A DNA stretch of 64,000 nucleotides from CAZMVU01 sp964569295 (GTDB taxonomy: Bacteria; Hydrogenedentota; Hydrogenedentia; Hydrogenedentales; JAGMZX01), in contig CAZMVU010000001.1 of assembly GCA_964569295.1 (NCBI GenBank), positions 124,001-188,000 on the forward strand. The letters run 5' to 3'. Positions 16,850 to 25,699 of this stretch are shown here, piece by piece. A program made the position numbers and the translations under genes. The notes under the pieces are model-generated. The model was not told the origin of the DNA. It searched no databases and worked only from the letters and a program-made list of their open reading frames with translations. The first letter of the stretch is position 1; each line of letters opens with the position of its first letter.

Positions 16850-16996
16850 CTAGTAGGTGTAGCGGCCTTTGTCGGCAAAGGCCGCCGAAAGAATGAGACT
16901 GAAGGCCATCATCCACACATAGAGGAAAATGTTGCCCATGGCATCATCCTGCTTCTGCATGGCCGGCTTGGCGGTCAACTTGCGGATGTGTCGCAT
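16850..16996 (-). CDS. Small single-pass membrane protein (48 residues)
   Basis: MRHIRKLTAKPAMQKQDDAM is a basic and polar N-terminus. It is followed by a hydrophobic helix (NIFLYVWMMAFSLILSAAFA) and a short tail DKGRYTY. GGAAGG lies six bases before the ATG, a strong ribosome site, so this looks like a real gene although very short. It is divergent from purU across about 150 bases. I do not recognise a family; a positively charged N-terminus suggests an inside N-terminus. The stop is TAG. Confidence 0.65.
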   Translation of the reverse strand: MRHIRKLTAKPAMQKQDDAMGNIFLYVWMMAFSLILSAAFADKGRYTY

Positions 16997-17146
16997 ACGT
17001 TACCTTCCTTTCGGTTATGTATGCCGGCTGCCCCATTGAATTGAGACGAGACGGCATCCAATTATCCTGTCGTTTGATCCTACCACACAATGCCCCTATA
17101 GTTTTAGCTTTCGGATTCCGGCCACCAACGACTCGGGAATATCCCT

Positions 17147-17998
17147 ATGCAAACCGCCACATTGCGCCTCCATTGCCAGGACACCAAGGGCATTGTGTTC
17201 AACGTCGCCAAGTTCATCTTCGATCGCGGCGGCAACATCATCGATTCCCAGCAGCACACGGAAGAACTGGGGAACCGGTTCTTCATGCGGGTCTACTTTG
17301 ACCGCGCCGATATGCCGGCTACCAAGCAGCAGTTGCGCGACGACCTCGCCCTTTTGGCCAGCACCTACGATATGGAGTGGGAGATCAACTTCTCGGACGA
17401 CCGCAAGCGCATGGCCATCATGGTGTCGAAGTACGACCACTGCCTCTATGATCTCCTCCTTCGCCACCAGTATGGCGAGATCAACGCGGACATCGCGTGC
17501 ATTATTTCGAACCACCCGGACCTCGAGGATGTGGCTGCGCGGTTCCGTATCCCCTTCTTCCACGTGCCGGTGAAGCGCGGTGAAAAGCCACAGGCCGAAG
17601 CGCGCACCCTCGAGGTTTTCCAGCAACACTATGTGGACTTTGTCGTGCTCGCGCGCTACATGCAGATTCTCACCGCCGGCCTCATTGACCCCTACCGCAA
17701 CCGCATCATCAACGTACACCATGGGTTCCTGCCGGCCTTCAAAGGCGCCAAGCCCTACCACCAGGCCTACGAGCGGGGCGTGAAGCTGATCGGCGCCACG
17801 AGCCACTACGCCACCGAGGACCTCGACGCCGGCCCCATCATCGCGCAGGAAACCATTCCCGTGAAGCATACCCACAGCGTCGAGCAGCTCATCAGCATCG
17901 GGCGCACCATCGAGAAGAACGTGCTCGCCGCCGCCGTGCGCGCCCACGCCGACGACCGGATCATGGTCTACCACCGGCGCACCATTGTTTTCGAATAG
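17147..17998 (+). CDS. purU: Formyltetrahydrofolate deformylase
   Basis: A 283-residue enzyme that hydrolyses 10-formyl-THF to THF and formate, balancing one-carbon pools and supplying formate for purine synthesis. The N-terminal ACT domain (residues 1-80; DTKGIVFNVAKFIFDRGGNI) senses amino acids. The C-terminal formyltransferase-like domain has the catalytic Asn-His-Asp triad at N189, H191 (INVHHGFLPAFKGAKPYHQA) and D227 (TEDLDAGPII). Length and motif order fit PurU exactly. Confidence 0.95.
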   Translation: MQTATLRLHCQDTKGIVFNVAKFIFDRGGNIIDSQQHTEELGNRFFMRVYFDRADMPATKQQLRDDLALLASTYDMEWEINFSDDRKRMAIMVSKYDHCLYDLLLRHQYGEINADIACIISNHPDLEDVAARFRIPFFHVPVKRGEKPQAEARTLEVFQQHYVDFVVLARYMQILTAGLIDPYRNRIINVHHGFLPAFKGAKPYHQAYERGVKLIGATSHYATEDLDAGPIIAQETIPVKHTHSVEQLISIGRTIEKNVLAAAVRAHADDRIMVYHRRTIVFE

Positions 17999-18126
17999 CC
18001 TTGCTGTGGGTGGGCGGTACGGGCGGCCGTATGCGATGGAATCCTGACTTGCTCCACAATGTTTTGTAGGGTAGGATGTGTACAGGAAATCCAAGCAAAC
18101 GTAATCAGGTTGGGGGCACTTAAAAT

Positions 18127-18771
18127 ATGAAAACCAAGATTAAGCCGGCATACACGATCGCCGAGGAGGTGGCCAATGCCATTACCCACGGTATTGGGGT
18201 CGTTTTCAGCTTTGTTGCGCTGGTGATGCTCGTGGTTTTCGCGACCCAGGGGGGCGATATCTGGCGGATTGTGTCGGTGAGCATCTTCGGCTCGACGCTC
18301 ATCCTGCTCTATGCCGCCTCGACCCTCTACCACGCGCTGCCGCAACCGAACGTAAAGCGCATCATGCGCATCGTGGATCATGGCGCCATCTACCTGCTGA
18401 TCGCCGGCACCTACACCCCCTTCCTGCTCGGTGACATGCGCGGTCCCTGGGGCTGGAGCCTCTTCGGCGTGCTCTGGGGGGCGGCGCTTTCGGGGATTAT
18501 CTTCAAGATATTCTTCGTGGGGCGCTTCAATTTTATCGCCACCATGCTCTATCTGGCCATGGGCTGGACCGTGGTTGTGGCGTTCAAGCCGGCTATTGAG
18601 TCAATTCCCATGGCGGCCCTGATCCTCATGGCCATCGGCGGTATCGCCTATACCAGCGGCGTTGTTTTCTACCTCTGGGAACGGCTCCCCTACAATCATG
18701 CCATCTGGCATCTGTTCGTGTTGACCGGCAGCGCTTTTCATTTCGCTGCCATCATCGGCTACGCAACCTGA
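18127..18771 (+). CDS. trhA: Hemolysin III / PAQR family membrane protein
   Basis: A 214-residue protein with about seven membrane helices. Conserved family elements are ANAITHGIGVVFS near the N-terminus, STLYHALP, the DHGAIYLLIAGTYTPFLL block and a C-terminal WHLFVLTGSAFHFAAI. The His residues of these motifs bind zinc in the related adiponectin receptors. The bacterial family is called hemolysin III or TrhA, linked to membrane energetics and fluidity; the hemolysin name is historical. The gene is followed by mnmG within about 75 bases. Confidence 0.9.
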   Translation: MKTKIKPAYTIAEEVANAITHGIGVVFSFVALVMLVVFATQGGDIWRIVSVSIFGSTLILLYAASTLYHALPQPNVKRIMRIVDHGAIYLLIAGTYTPFLLGDMRGPWGWSLFGVLWGAALSGIIFKIFFVGRFNFIATMLYLAMGWTVVVAFKPAIESIPMAALILMAIGGIAYTSGVVFYLWERLPYNHAIWHLFVLTGSAFHFAAIIGYAT

Positions 18772-18844
18772 ACTGTTCATCAATGACATGTGCCGGCGCC
18801 ATGTACTGTGGACGGTCTTTACTTCTGGACGGACCCCGCACCCC

Positions 18845-20746
18845 ATGAAACGTGATTTTGACGTCATTGTCATAGGCGCGGGTCACGCCGGCATCGAGGC
18901 GGCGCTGGCCTGCGCGCGCATGGGCCGGCCCACACTGCTGGCGACGATGTCGCTCGACCACATCGGGCGCATGTCGTGCAACCCGGCCATCGGCGGCGTG
19001 GCGAAGGGGCAGGTGGTGCGCGAGATCGACGCGCTGGGCGGTGAAATGGGCCGGTGCATCGACCGCACGGGCATCCAGTACAAAATGCTGAACCGGTCCA
19101 AGGGGCCGGCCGTCCACTCACCCCGGGCTCAGGCTGACCGGGTCGCCTACCAGTACGACATGAAACGGGTCTGCGAAGAGACACCCAACCTGTATCTGAA
19201 GCAGACCATGGTCGAGGACCTCATCATCCGCGAGGATGCGGTGTGCGGTATCACCACGGGGCTGGGCGAGGAAATCAGCGGGCGGGCGGTCATCGTCTGC
19301 ACGGGTACGTTTCTTGGCGGTAAGCTCCACTTCGGCATGAAGACGGTGGGCGGCGGGCGTGGCGGCGAACCGCCCTCGACGGGCCTCTCGGCTACCTACC
19401 GCAAGCTCGGTTTCCCTGTGGGCCGCCTCAAGACGGGAACCTGCCCGCGCGTTCACTACCGCTCGATCAACTTCGATGCGCTGGCCGTGCAGCATGGCGA
19501 CGCGCAACCGCAGCCGTTCTCGTTCACCACGCCGATCGCGGGCTTCGCACCGAACAAAGCCCATTGCTGGCTCACCTATACAAACCAGGTAACGGTCCAA
19601 GCCATTCTGGACAACCTCGATCGCTCGCCCCTCTACGCCGGCCGCATCGACGGGGTGGGCACGCGCTATTGCCCCAGCATCGAAGACAAGATCATGCGGT
19701 TCCCGGACAAGGAACGTCATTTCATTTTCCTCGAACCCGAGGGTTTACACACGCAGGAAATCTACGTGAACGGCCTGTCGACAAGCCTGCCGGAAGACGT
19801 GCAAGAAGCGATGCTCCACTCGATCGGCGGGCTCGAGGAGGCGGAAATACTGCGGCCGGGCTATGCCGTCGAATACGACTTCGTGGCGCCTACGGAATTA
19901 AAACCCACGCTCGAGACGAAAAAGGTGCGCGGTCTCTTCCACGCCGGTCAGATCAACGGCACCTCGGGTTATGAGGAAGCGGGCGGTCAGGGCATCTATG
20001 CCGCCATCAACGCCGTACGCATGCTCGAAGGCGCGCAGCCGCTCCTCATCGGACGTAACGAGGCGTATATCGGGGTCATGGTGGACGACCTGGTGACACG
20101 GGGCGTCATGGAACCGTATCGATTGTTCACTTCGCGCGCAGAGTACCGCCTGCACCTGCGCCATGACAACGCCGACGAACGCCTCGCGAAGTACGGCTTC
20201 GCCAATGACGTGGTGGTGAAGCACCTGCGTGCGAAGCAGGACGCCGCCGCCCGGGAAAGGGCGCGGCTCGAAAAGACTACCCTCGCGCCCTCGCACGCAA
20301 TCAACGCACTGCTCGAAGCGCGGGGCGCCCAACCGCTGCGACAGCACCAGAATGCCGCGGCGGTATTGTGCCGGCCGAATGTGACGCTGGAAGACATATG
20401 GCGGTTTTCGCCGCCGCCGGAACCCGTCGATCCGCTGGCCGCGCAGCAGGTTTCGATTCACCTGAAGTACCGGGGATACCTCGAACGCCAGGACCGCAGC
20501 GTGCAGAAGTTCCGCAAGGCGGAGGGCTGGGCAATACCGGCAGACATGGACTACGACACCGTGCCGGGTCTGCCTGCGGAGACGCGCCAGCGGCTCAAGG
20601 AAATCCAGCCGGTGAACTTTGGGCAAGCCTCGCGCGTGCCCGGTATTCGCGCGACGGATGTGGCGGTGCTGCATGTATTCGTCGAAAAGCTGCGCCGCGC
20701 CCCCCGCACACCGGCTTCCGAACCCGCTATCGACAAGCCCTGCTAA
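18845..20746 (+). CDS. mnmG: tRNA uridine-5-carboxymethylaminomethyl modification enzyme MnmG
   Basis: A 633-residue FAD enzyme which, with MnmE, modifies U34 of certain tRNAs. The dinucleotide-binding VIGAGHAGIEAALA is near residue 10. The signatures IGRMSCNPAIGGVAKGQVVREID, GRGGEPPSTGLS, GLFHAGQINGTSGYEEAGGQG and the C-terminal SRAEYRLHLRHDNAD/QEASRVPGI-type segments (here FGQASRVPGI) are all present. I chose the ATG at 18845; upstream codons have no ribosome site. Conserved Cys in GGKLHFGM... regions was not scored. Its partner mnmE is not in the window. Confidence 0.97.
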   Translation: MKRDFDVIVIGAGHAGIEAALACARMGRPTLLATMSLDHIGRMSCNPAIGGVAKGQVVREIDALGGEMGRCIDRTGIQYKMLNRSKGPAVHSPRAQADRVAYQYDMKRVCEETPNLYLKQTMVEDLIIREDAVCGITTGLGEEISGRAVIVCTGTFLGGKLHFGMKTVGGGRGGEPPSTGLSATYRKLGFPVGRLKTGTCPRVHYRSINFDALAVQHGDAQPQPFSFTTPIAGFAPNKAHCWLTYTNQVTVQAILDNLDRSPLYAGRIDGVGTRYCPSIEDKIMRFPDKERHFIFLEPEGLHTQEIYVNGLSTSLPEDVQEAMLHSIGGLEEAEILRPGYAVEYDFVAPTELKPTLETKKVRGLFHAGQINGTSGYEEAGGQGIYAAINAVRMLEGAQPLLIGRNEAYIGVMVDDLVTRGVMEPYRLFTSRAEYRLHLRHDNADERLAKYGFANDVVVKHLRAKQDAAARERARLEKTTLAPSHAINALLEARGAQPLRQHQNAAAVLCRPNVTLEDIWRFSPPPEPVDPLAAQQVSIHLKYRGYLERQDRSVQKFRKAEGWAIPADMDYDTVPGLPAETRQRLKEIQPVNFGQASRVPGIRATDVAVLHVFVEKLRRAPRTPASEPAIDKPC

Positions 20747-20779
20747 TGTTTTGCGCGGGTAAAGCCCAGCCGCCCAGCC

Positions 20780-21547
20780 TTATTCGAGGTAACCCAACGC
20801 GCGCATACCGAATCCCGTGTGAAAACGCGCGCGAGGCGGGGGCGTAAGCGTGTAGGTAATCGCCGTGGGACAATGCGCGAACAACACGGGCCGATCGGTC
20901 TTCCCGATCTGATACAGGCGCCGCCCCACCGCACGCTCGCGAAATTCGGATGCGCCTGGCCGAATTGCCATGCGGATAAGACGAACCTCGGCTGGCGCGT
21001 CAAAATGCAGGGCGACACCCTCCAATACTGCGTCGCCATCGGCGGTTCCCAGTTCCGTGAGCGCCACCTCCTAAAGCACCGGCCCATGTTGCGTGATACT
21101 CAGGGGAACATGCCAAGTCTCCCCCATGTCCTGGCCATGGCAGGGCTGCGACGCAAGACACAATGAAAGCTCCGCCTGGTTCACGCCCTCCACCGCCAGT
21201 GTCAGGAGCATCGTATCGCCCTCGCTTACCACGACGTACGGCTCGAAATCACCCCGGATAACGTCCGAACCTTCCAACGAAAAGGACAGATCCGCGGAGG
21301 AAAAAACCGGCTGCACATCGCCGCTTGCGGCATACCACGACGCACCTCCTTCGCGCGGAAACAGCACCTCGGGCATGATTTCCTCTTGCGCTATAGCCGG
21401 CCCGGCGATCTGCGCCTCGTCCAGGTGCTGATCGAAACGATATGCCGGCGGCGCCGCTCCCCCGAATGCGCCTGGCACGCCGAGCAGGAGCATTCCCGCC
21501 ACGGCAACAACAGACAAAACCAAACGGCAGGAAGATATTGGCAACAT
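20780..21547 (-). pseudogene. Secreted protein ORF interrupted by one in-frame amber codon
   Basis: A frame of 256 codons in total is interrupted only by a TAG at 21071-21073. The first part has a signal peptide (MLPISSCRLVLSVVAVAGML, then GVPGAFGGAAPP) and ordinary protein-like sequence to THHGPVL-like SITQHGPVL. After the TAG the same frame continues EVALTELGTADGDAVLEGVA to a natural stop (MRALGYLE). A CAG to TAG change would explain this. An alternative is re-initiation: TTTAGGAGGTGG places a ribosome-site-like AGGAGG over the stop just before a GTG. I do not recognise the family. TAG is a normal stop elsewhere in this window, so coding use of TAG is unlikely. Confidence 0.65.
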
Positions 21548-21725
21548 AAGGAACTCCAGTGGTCAGGCTCAAGGCCAATCAAGGTGAAACCTGTCCCGTG
21601 TCAAAAGTGTTCCGGACGTCGAGACGTTTCCGGCTGGGTAGACGACCGGTGTGCGGCATTTGCTATAATAACATGCGCAGTGGGCTTGGGGAATGCAGGG
21701 GTATGAGATCAAGGAGTGTGATTCC

Positions 21726-22256
21726 ATGAGTCTTCGCACCGGCCGCACTTTTGTTTCGCCAGAGCAATTTCTGCGAGAGTTCCTTCACTTGTGCATGCAC
21801 CCACGGGGTATTGTGCGCCTGATGCGCGGCAAGAGCCTTGATCCGTGCCTGCGTGAGCGCGTGATGCTCGCCGTAACCGAAGTGAACCGTTGTTCCCTTT
21901 GCGCCTGGGCCCACACGCGCATGGCGTTGCAGGAAGGGCTCGACCGCGACGAAGTGAATGCCTTGCTGCACGGCACGATGCACGGTGTACCGCCGGAACA
22001 ACATACGGCCACACTTTTTGCGCAGCACTGGGCCGACACCGGCGGGAAGCCCGACGCTGACGCGCGGGTGCATTTCGAGGCTGCTTACGACAAGCAGACC
22101 GTGGCCGCCCTCGACCTCGCCATGCGGTTTATCCGTTTCTGGAACTATTGCGGCGTAGCCTGCGAACGCTTTGTCAGTTGGGTGAGCTTCGGCCGGTTCC
22201 AGACTTCGTTCCCGGCGAAGAAGGGCAGGCAATCAGCCGCCTCCGAGACGCAGTAG
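21726..22256 (+). CDS. Carboxymuconolactone decarboxylase / AhpD-like family protein
   Basis: A 176-residue helical protein with the redox motif CSLCAWAHTRMA (Cys-x-x-Cys then His), the hallmark of AhpD-like and CMD-family proteins that relay electrons or handle peroxides. The flanking helices (PCLRERVMLAVTEVNRCSLC, then EGLDRDEVNALLHG) match the family. AAGGAG is nine bases before the ATG. It is monocistronic between a broken gene and the SpoIIE phosphatase. Role probably in peroxide stress; substrate not known. Confidence 0.8.
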   Translation: MSLRTGRTFVSPEQFLREFLHLCMHPRGIVRLMRGKSLDPCLRERVMLAVTEVNRCSLCAWAHTRMALQEGLDRDEVNALLHGTMHGVPPEQHTATLFAQHWADTGGKPDADARVHFEAAYDKQTVAALDLAMRFIRFWNYCGVACERFVSWVSFGRFQTSFPAKKGRQSAASETQ

Positions 22257-22511
22257 CTGGAAGAGGCGCCCCCGCGCATCCCAACTTCACCTTTTGCCTG
22301 CACCGCCTTGTGGCCACCCGCTAGCGCGCACAGCCCGCTCTTGCGGCTTTGTCCCGCCTGTCCGTATGATGCCTGCCAATGCAAACGCGCAGACGGCACG
22401 CCCTGCGTGTACGCGCTCCGTCGGGCACCAACAAGGAAGGCCCGCCACACATAGCGGGAACCTTTCCCGCACGCAAATGGATGAATAATCCGTGAACCAA
22501 GGTCTACCCCA

Positions 22512-24446
22512 ATGCGATTCCGGACACGCCTGGCACTGACAACAACCGCCTTCACCAGCTTTGTCATCCTGACGGTGACCTTGCTGGTGCTGGTGCTGTC
22601 GTTCCTGGCCATCCTCGAGCACTACCGGGACCGGGGGCTCATGCTGAACCGGCTCGTGCAGAACAATGTGGCCTATGCCTCGCAGTTGCCTGAACTGGTC
22701 ATGGCGCGTGTGGCGGACCAGATGGTCATGAATGCGCTCTTGGCCGCGGAACTCGTGAACGTGGCGGCCATAAGCGACGAGGTGGACAACGAAGCGGTGA
22801 GCCGCGCCTTGAAACGGGCGATCAATCGATCGACTGAACTGCACGGCCATCCGCTGGTGGATGAAATCTGGATCACTGACGAAGAAGGCCGCGCCACCAT
22901 CCATACGGCGGACTTCGATTTCACCTTTGCCCCGGGCACGGGCATCCGCCCGCACAGGGCATCGTTCCGAAAACTCCTCGAAGACGGCGCCAAGCCGGTC
23001 ATCCAGGAATTGAAGCCACGTGCGCAGGACGGTGCGGAGTATCAGTATGTCGGGGTGACCGGCGTGGAAAAGCCGCGTATCGTGCAGGTCGGCATGAGCC
23101 GCGAGCGGGTCGAGGCAGTCCAGGAGGGGTTCACGGTGCAGGCGGTTATCGAGAATTTTGTGATCGACCGCGAGGTCGAGCGCATCGCCGTGCTTACGCC
23201 GGGCGGGCGCGTGCTCGCATCGACCGACGATAACCTGCCGCGCGGCGAACAGGTGCGCGAATTCAAGCTGGCGGCGCTGGTAAACAAGCTCAACCGCCAA
23301 CAGAACGACAACATGGCGATGGACGAGTTCGCCAACAGCATCGGCGTGGCCACGCGCACCGGACACCTCGCCGGTATCGACACGTGCGTGCTCTTCATTC
23401 AGTACCGCACCGCCCGATTCTTCACGCTGGTAGGCAGTGCGGCCCGCCATGTTTTGTGGGCAGGACTTGTTCTGATAATCGTGAGCATGATTATAAGTCT
23501 CTGGGTCGCGCGCCGCTTCTCGAAACCGCTCACGGAGCTGAGCGACGCCGCCATCGACTTCGGCCGGGGGCGCCTCGAGCGGCGGCTCGACATCAAGGGA
23601 GACCGCGAGATCAGAGCCGTGGCCGACGCCTTCAACCACATGGCCACGTCGCTCCAGACCTACATGCAGACCCTGCGCCACGAGGCGCGCCAACGCGAGC
23701 GCCTCGAAAGCGAGTTCCGCATCGCCTCGCAGTTGCAACGGCGCCTCCTGCCGGAATCACCGCCGCCGTTTCCGAACATCGAGGTGGCGGCGGCCTGCGT
23801 GGCAGCGCACGAGGTGGGTGGCGATTTCTACGATTACGTGCGCATGGGCGAGCGGCGCCTCGCCATTGCCATTGGCGACGCGACGGGCCATGGCATCTCC
23901 GCAGCACTGCTCATCTCCGAGTGCTGGAGTATCATGCGCGCGTTTGCGGAGACCACACCCTCCGCCGCCGAGCTCCTCTACCGTACGAACAATGCCGTGT
24001 GCCAGCGTGTGGGCGATACCGGCCGCTTCGCCACCTTGTTTGTCACCGTACTGGACACGCACACCGGCGAGATGCGCTTCTCGGTCGCGGGACATAATCC
24101 ACCCTTTGTTCTGACGGCCGGCGGCACGGTGAAATACGCCCTGTGCAGTGCAATGGGGCTGCCCCTGGGTGTTCAGCAGAACTGCGAGTTCGAGGAGGCC
24201 GCGCTTATCCTCGAGCCGGGTGAGAGTATCGCGCTCTATAGCGATGGCATTACCGAGGCCCACGCGCCAGACAACACCCCCTACGGCGTCGACCGGCTGC
24301 AACAGCAATTGTACCGGAATGCAGCAAAAAACCCGCGCAGGCTCGTAGACGCTGTGCTGGCGGACGTGCGCACCCATACGCAGCGGGACGAACCGGCCGA
24401 CGACATGACCCTCGTGTTATTGCGGTTTCACGGTGCGGGTTCGTAG
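22512..24446 (+). CDS. Membrane-bound SpoIIE/RsbU-type PP2C phosphatase with HAMP domain
   Basis: A 644-residue sensor phosphatase. One helix at about 10-35, a 280-residue extracytoplasmic sensor region (about 36-315), a second helix (about 316-340, VLWAGLVLIIVSMIISLWVA), then a HAMP linker (FSKPLTELSDAAIDFGRG) and a short coiled coil. The catalytic PPM/SpoIIE domain shows GGDFYD (about 435), AIGDATGHGISAAL, FSVAGHNPPFVL, ALYSDGITEA (about 577) and ADDMTLVLL (about 629), the aspartates that bind two metal ions. Such enzymes dephosphorylate an anti-anti-sigma factor (STAS) and so release a sigma factor. An RsbW-like kinase sits about 3.3 kb to the right, but no STAS protein is in the window. 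Stop is followed by a palindrome. Confidence 0.93.
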   Translation: MRFRTRLALTTTAFTSFVILTVTLLVLVLSFLAILEHYRDRGLMLNRLVQNNVAYASQLPELVMARVADQMVMNALLAAELVNVAAISDEVDNEAVSRALKRAINRSTELHGHPLVDEIWITDEEGRATIHTADFDFTFAPGTGIRPHRASFRKLLEDGAKPVIQELKPRAQDGAEYQYVGVTGVEKPRIVQVGMSRERVEAVQEGFTVQAVIENFVIDREVERIAVLTPGGRVLASTDDNLPRGEQVREFKLAALVNKLNRQQNDNMAMDEFANSIGVATRTGHLAGIDTCVLFIQYRTARFFTLVGSAARHVLWAGLVLIIVSMIISLWVARRFSKPLTELSDAAIDFGRGRLERRLDIKGDREIRAVADAFNHMATSLQTYMQTLRHEARQRERLESEFRIASQLQRRLLPESPPPFPNIEVAAACVAAHEVGGDFYDYVRMGERRLAIAIGDATGHGISAALLISECWSIMRAFAETTPSAAELLYRTNNAVCQRVGDTGRFATLFVTVLDTHTGEMRFSVAGHNPPFVLTAGGTVKYALCSAMGLPLGVQQNCEFEEAALILEPGESIALYSDGITEAHAPDNTPYGVDRLQQQLYRNAAKNPRRLVDAVLADVRTHTQRDEPADDMTLVLLRFHGAGS

Positions 24447-24814
24447 TGACCCACATGACATCCGCAAGCCACGTGGTTGCGGCATAATACCAGAAATTAG
24501 GCTGAGTGGTTTCGCATTCGGATCGAAAACAGTGCGCCCGCTTGCCGCATACTGCCCTTCATGGTAGTTTCAATGGCGACGGGCGTTTATTATCGCGGTG
24601 TAGTACTGGTGCTATTGATAGGCAAGATTAAGAAAAGCCAACAAGAAGACTCTTCTCACGAGTCCTCGAGCAGACGCCCTTTTCTTGGCGGTGTTACGGA
24701 GGTGGCTGGCCGATTTCGCAATCATGCCCAGTCCGTTCAGCCTGTTCCTTCTGCTCCGCTACGCTTCTTGCGGTAATATCAGCGCTGCACGCATTACCCC
24801 AGGAGGGTCATGTC
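24447..24814. other. Intergenic region with a palindrome after the phosphatase gene
   Basis: About 370 bases with no convincing gene. At 24462-24482 CCGCAAG-CCAC is mirrored by GTGG-TTGCGG with one bulged base, 16 bases after the phosphatase stop. It could stop transcription, though no U-tract follows. The last 20 bases contain the strong ribosome site CAGGAGGGTC for the next gene. Confidence 0.5.
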
Positions 24815-25687
24815 ATGGCAATGTCTCGGCGTGGTTTCTTGAAACACACCCTTGTAAGCGTGGGGGCAGCCGCAGCACTGCCGCGCATGGCAGCGGGCGC
24901 GCCGCCAGGTATCCGGCTGAGTGCGTGCGATTGGTCATTGAGCGCGAAGGGGCCGGAAGGCCTCCAGAAAGCGAAAGCGGCCGGTCTTGCGGGCCTCGAG
25001 ATTTCCGCAGGCGGTCCGGCGGACAGCATCACCTTGGCAGACCCCAAAGTCCGCACAGCCTACAAGAAGCAAATGGCGGAAACCGGCATCGCCGTGTCGT
25101 CGGTGGCGATGGGCTTCCTGAATGGCGCCCCCCTCGCAACAGATCCGCGCGGTCCAAAATGGCTCGAGCAGACTATCGATGCCGCGGCCGACCTCGAGAC
25201 CAAAGTCGTTCTGCTGGCCTTCTTCGGTAACGGCGACCTGCGCGACAAAAGAGGCGCACTCAAGCCCGGCGCGGTGGATGCCGTGGTACAGCGTGTGAAA
25301 AACGCCGCCCCCCACGCCGCTGAAAAGGGGGTCATCCTCGGCCTCGAAAACACACTGTCCGGTGCACAGAACCTCGCTATCCTCGAGCGGATCGGCAGCG
25401 ACGCCGTCCAAGTCTACTACGACGTCGGCAACTCGACCTACAACGGCTACGATGTGCCAGCCGAGCTCCGCGCACTGGATAAGCGTATCTGCCAGATTCA
25501 TTTCAAGGACGGCAAGCACTACCTGGGCCAGGGCCGGGTGGACATGCAACCCGTGGCCAAGGCCATGGCGGATATCGGCTATGATGGCTGGGTTGTGCTG
25601 GAGACGGCCTGCCCGGGCGGCGATTCCGTGGCGGACTTCCAGCGCAACGCCAAATTCACACGGGCACTTCTAAAACGCAACGCATGA
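24815..25687 (+). CDS. Tat-exported sugar phosphate isomerase/epimerase-like TIM barrel
   Basis: A 290-residue protein with a twin-arginine signal (MSRRGFLKHTLVSVGAAAAL). The rest is a xylose-isomerase-like (AP_endonuc_2) TIM barrel. Likely divalent-metal ligands are Glu in LGLENTL, Asp in VYYDVGNSTYNG, His in CQIHFKD and Glu in WVVLETACPGG. Members isomerise or epimerise ketosugars or act on inositols; the exported versions with a neighbouring Gfo/Idh/MocA gene usually handle sugar derivatives. The next gene starts 13 bases after it, so the two are surely co-transcribed. Exact substrate unknown. Confidence 0.9.
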   Translation: MAMSRRGFLKHTLVSVGAAAALPRMAAGAPPGIRLSACDWSLSAKGPEGLQKAKAAGLAGLEISAGGPADSITLADPKVRTAYKKQMAETGIAVSSVAMGFLNGAPLATDPRGPKWLEQTIDAAADLETKVVLLAFFGNGDLRDKRGALKPGAVDAVVQRVKNAAPHAAEKGVILGLENTLSGAQNLAILERIGSDAVQVYYDVGNSTYNGYDVPAELRALDKRICQIHFKDGKHYLGQGRVDMQPVAKAMADIGYDGWVVLETACPGGDSVADFQRNAKFTRALLKRNA

Positions 25688-25699
25688 AGGAGACACACC

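Noticed and set aside
20780..21547. Pyrrolysine or other coding use of TAG
   Set aside because: TAG is the normal stop of several genes here (for example the GH43-like, entericidin-like and 48-residue genes), so general recoding is unlikely.
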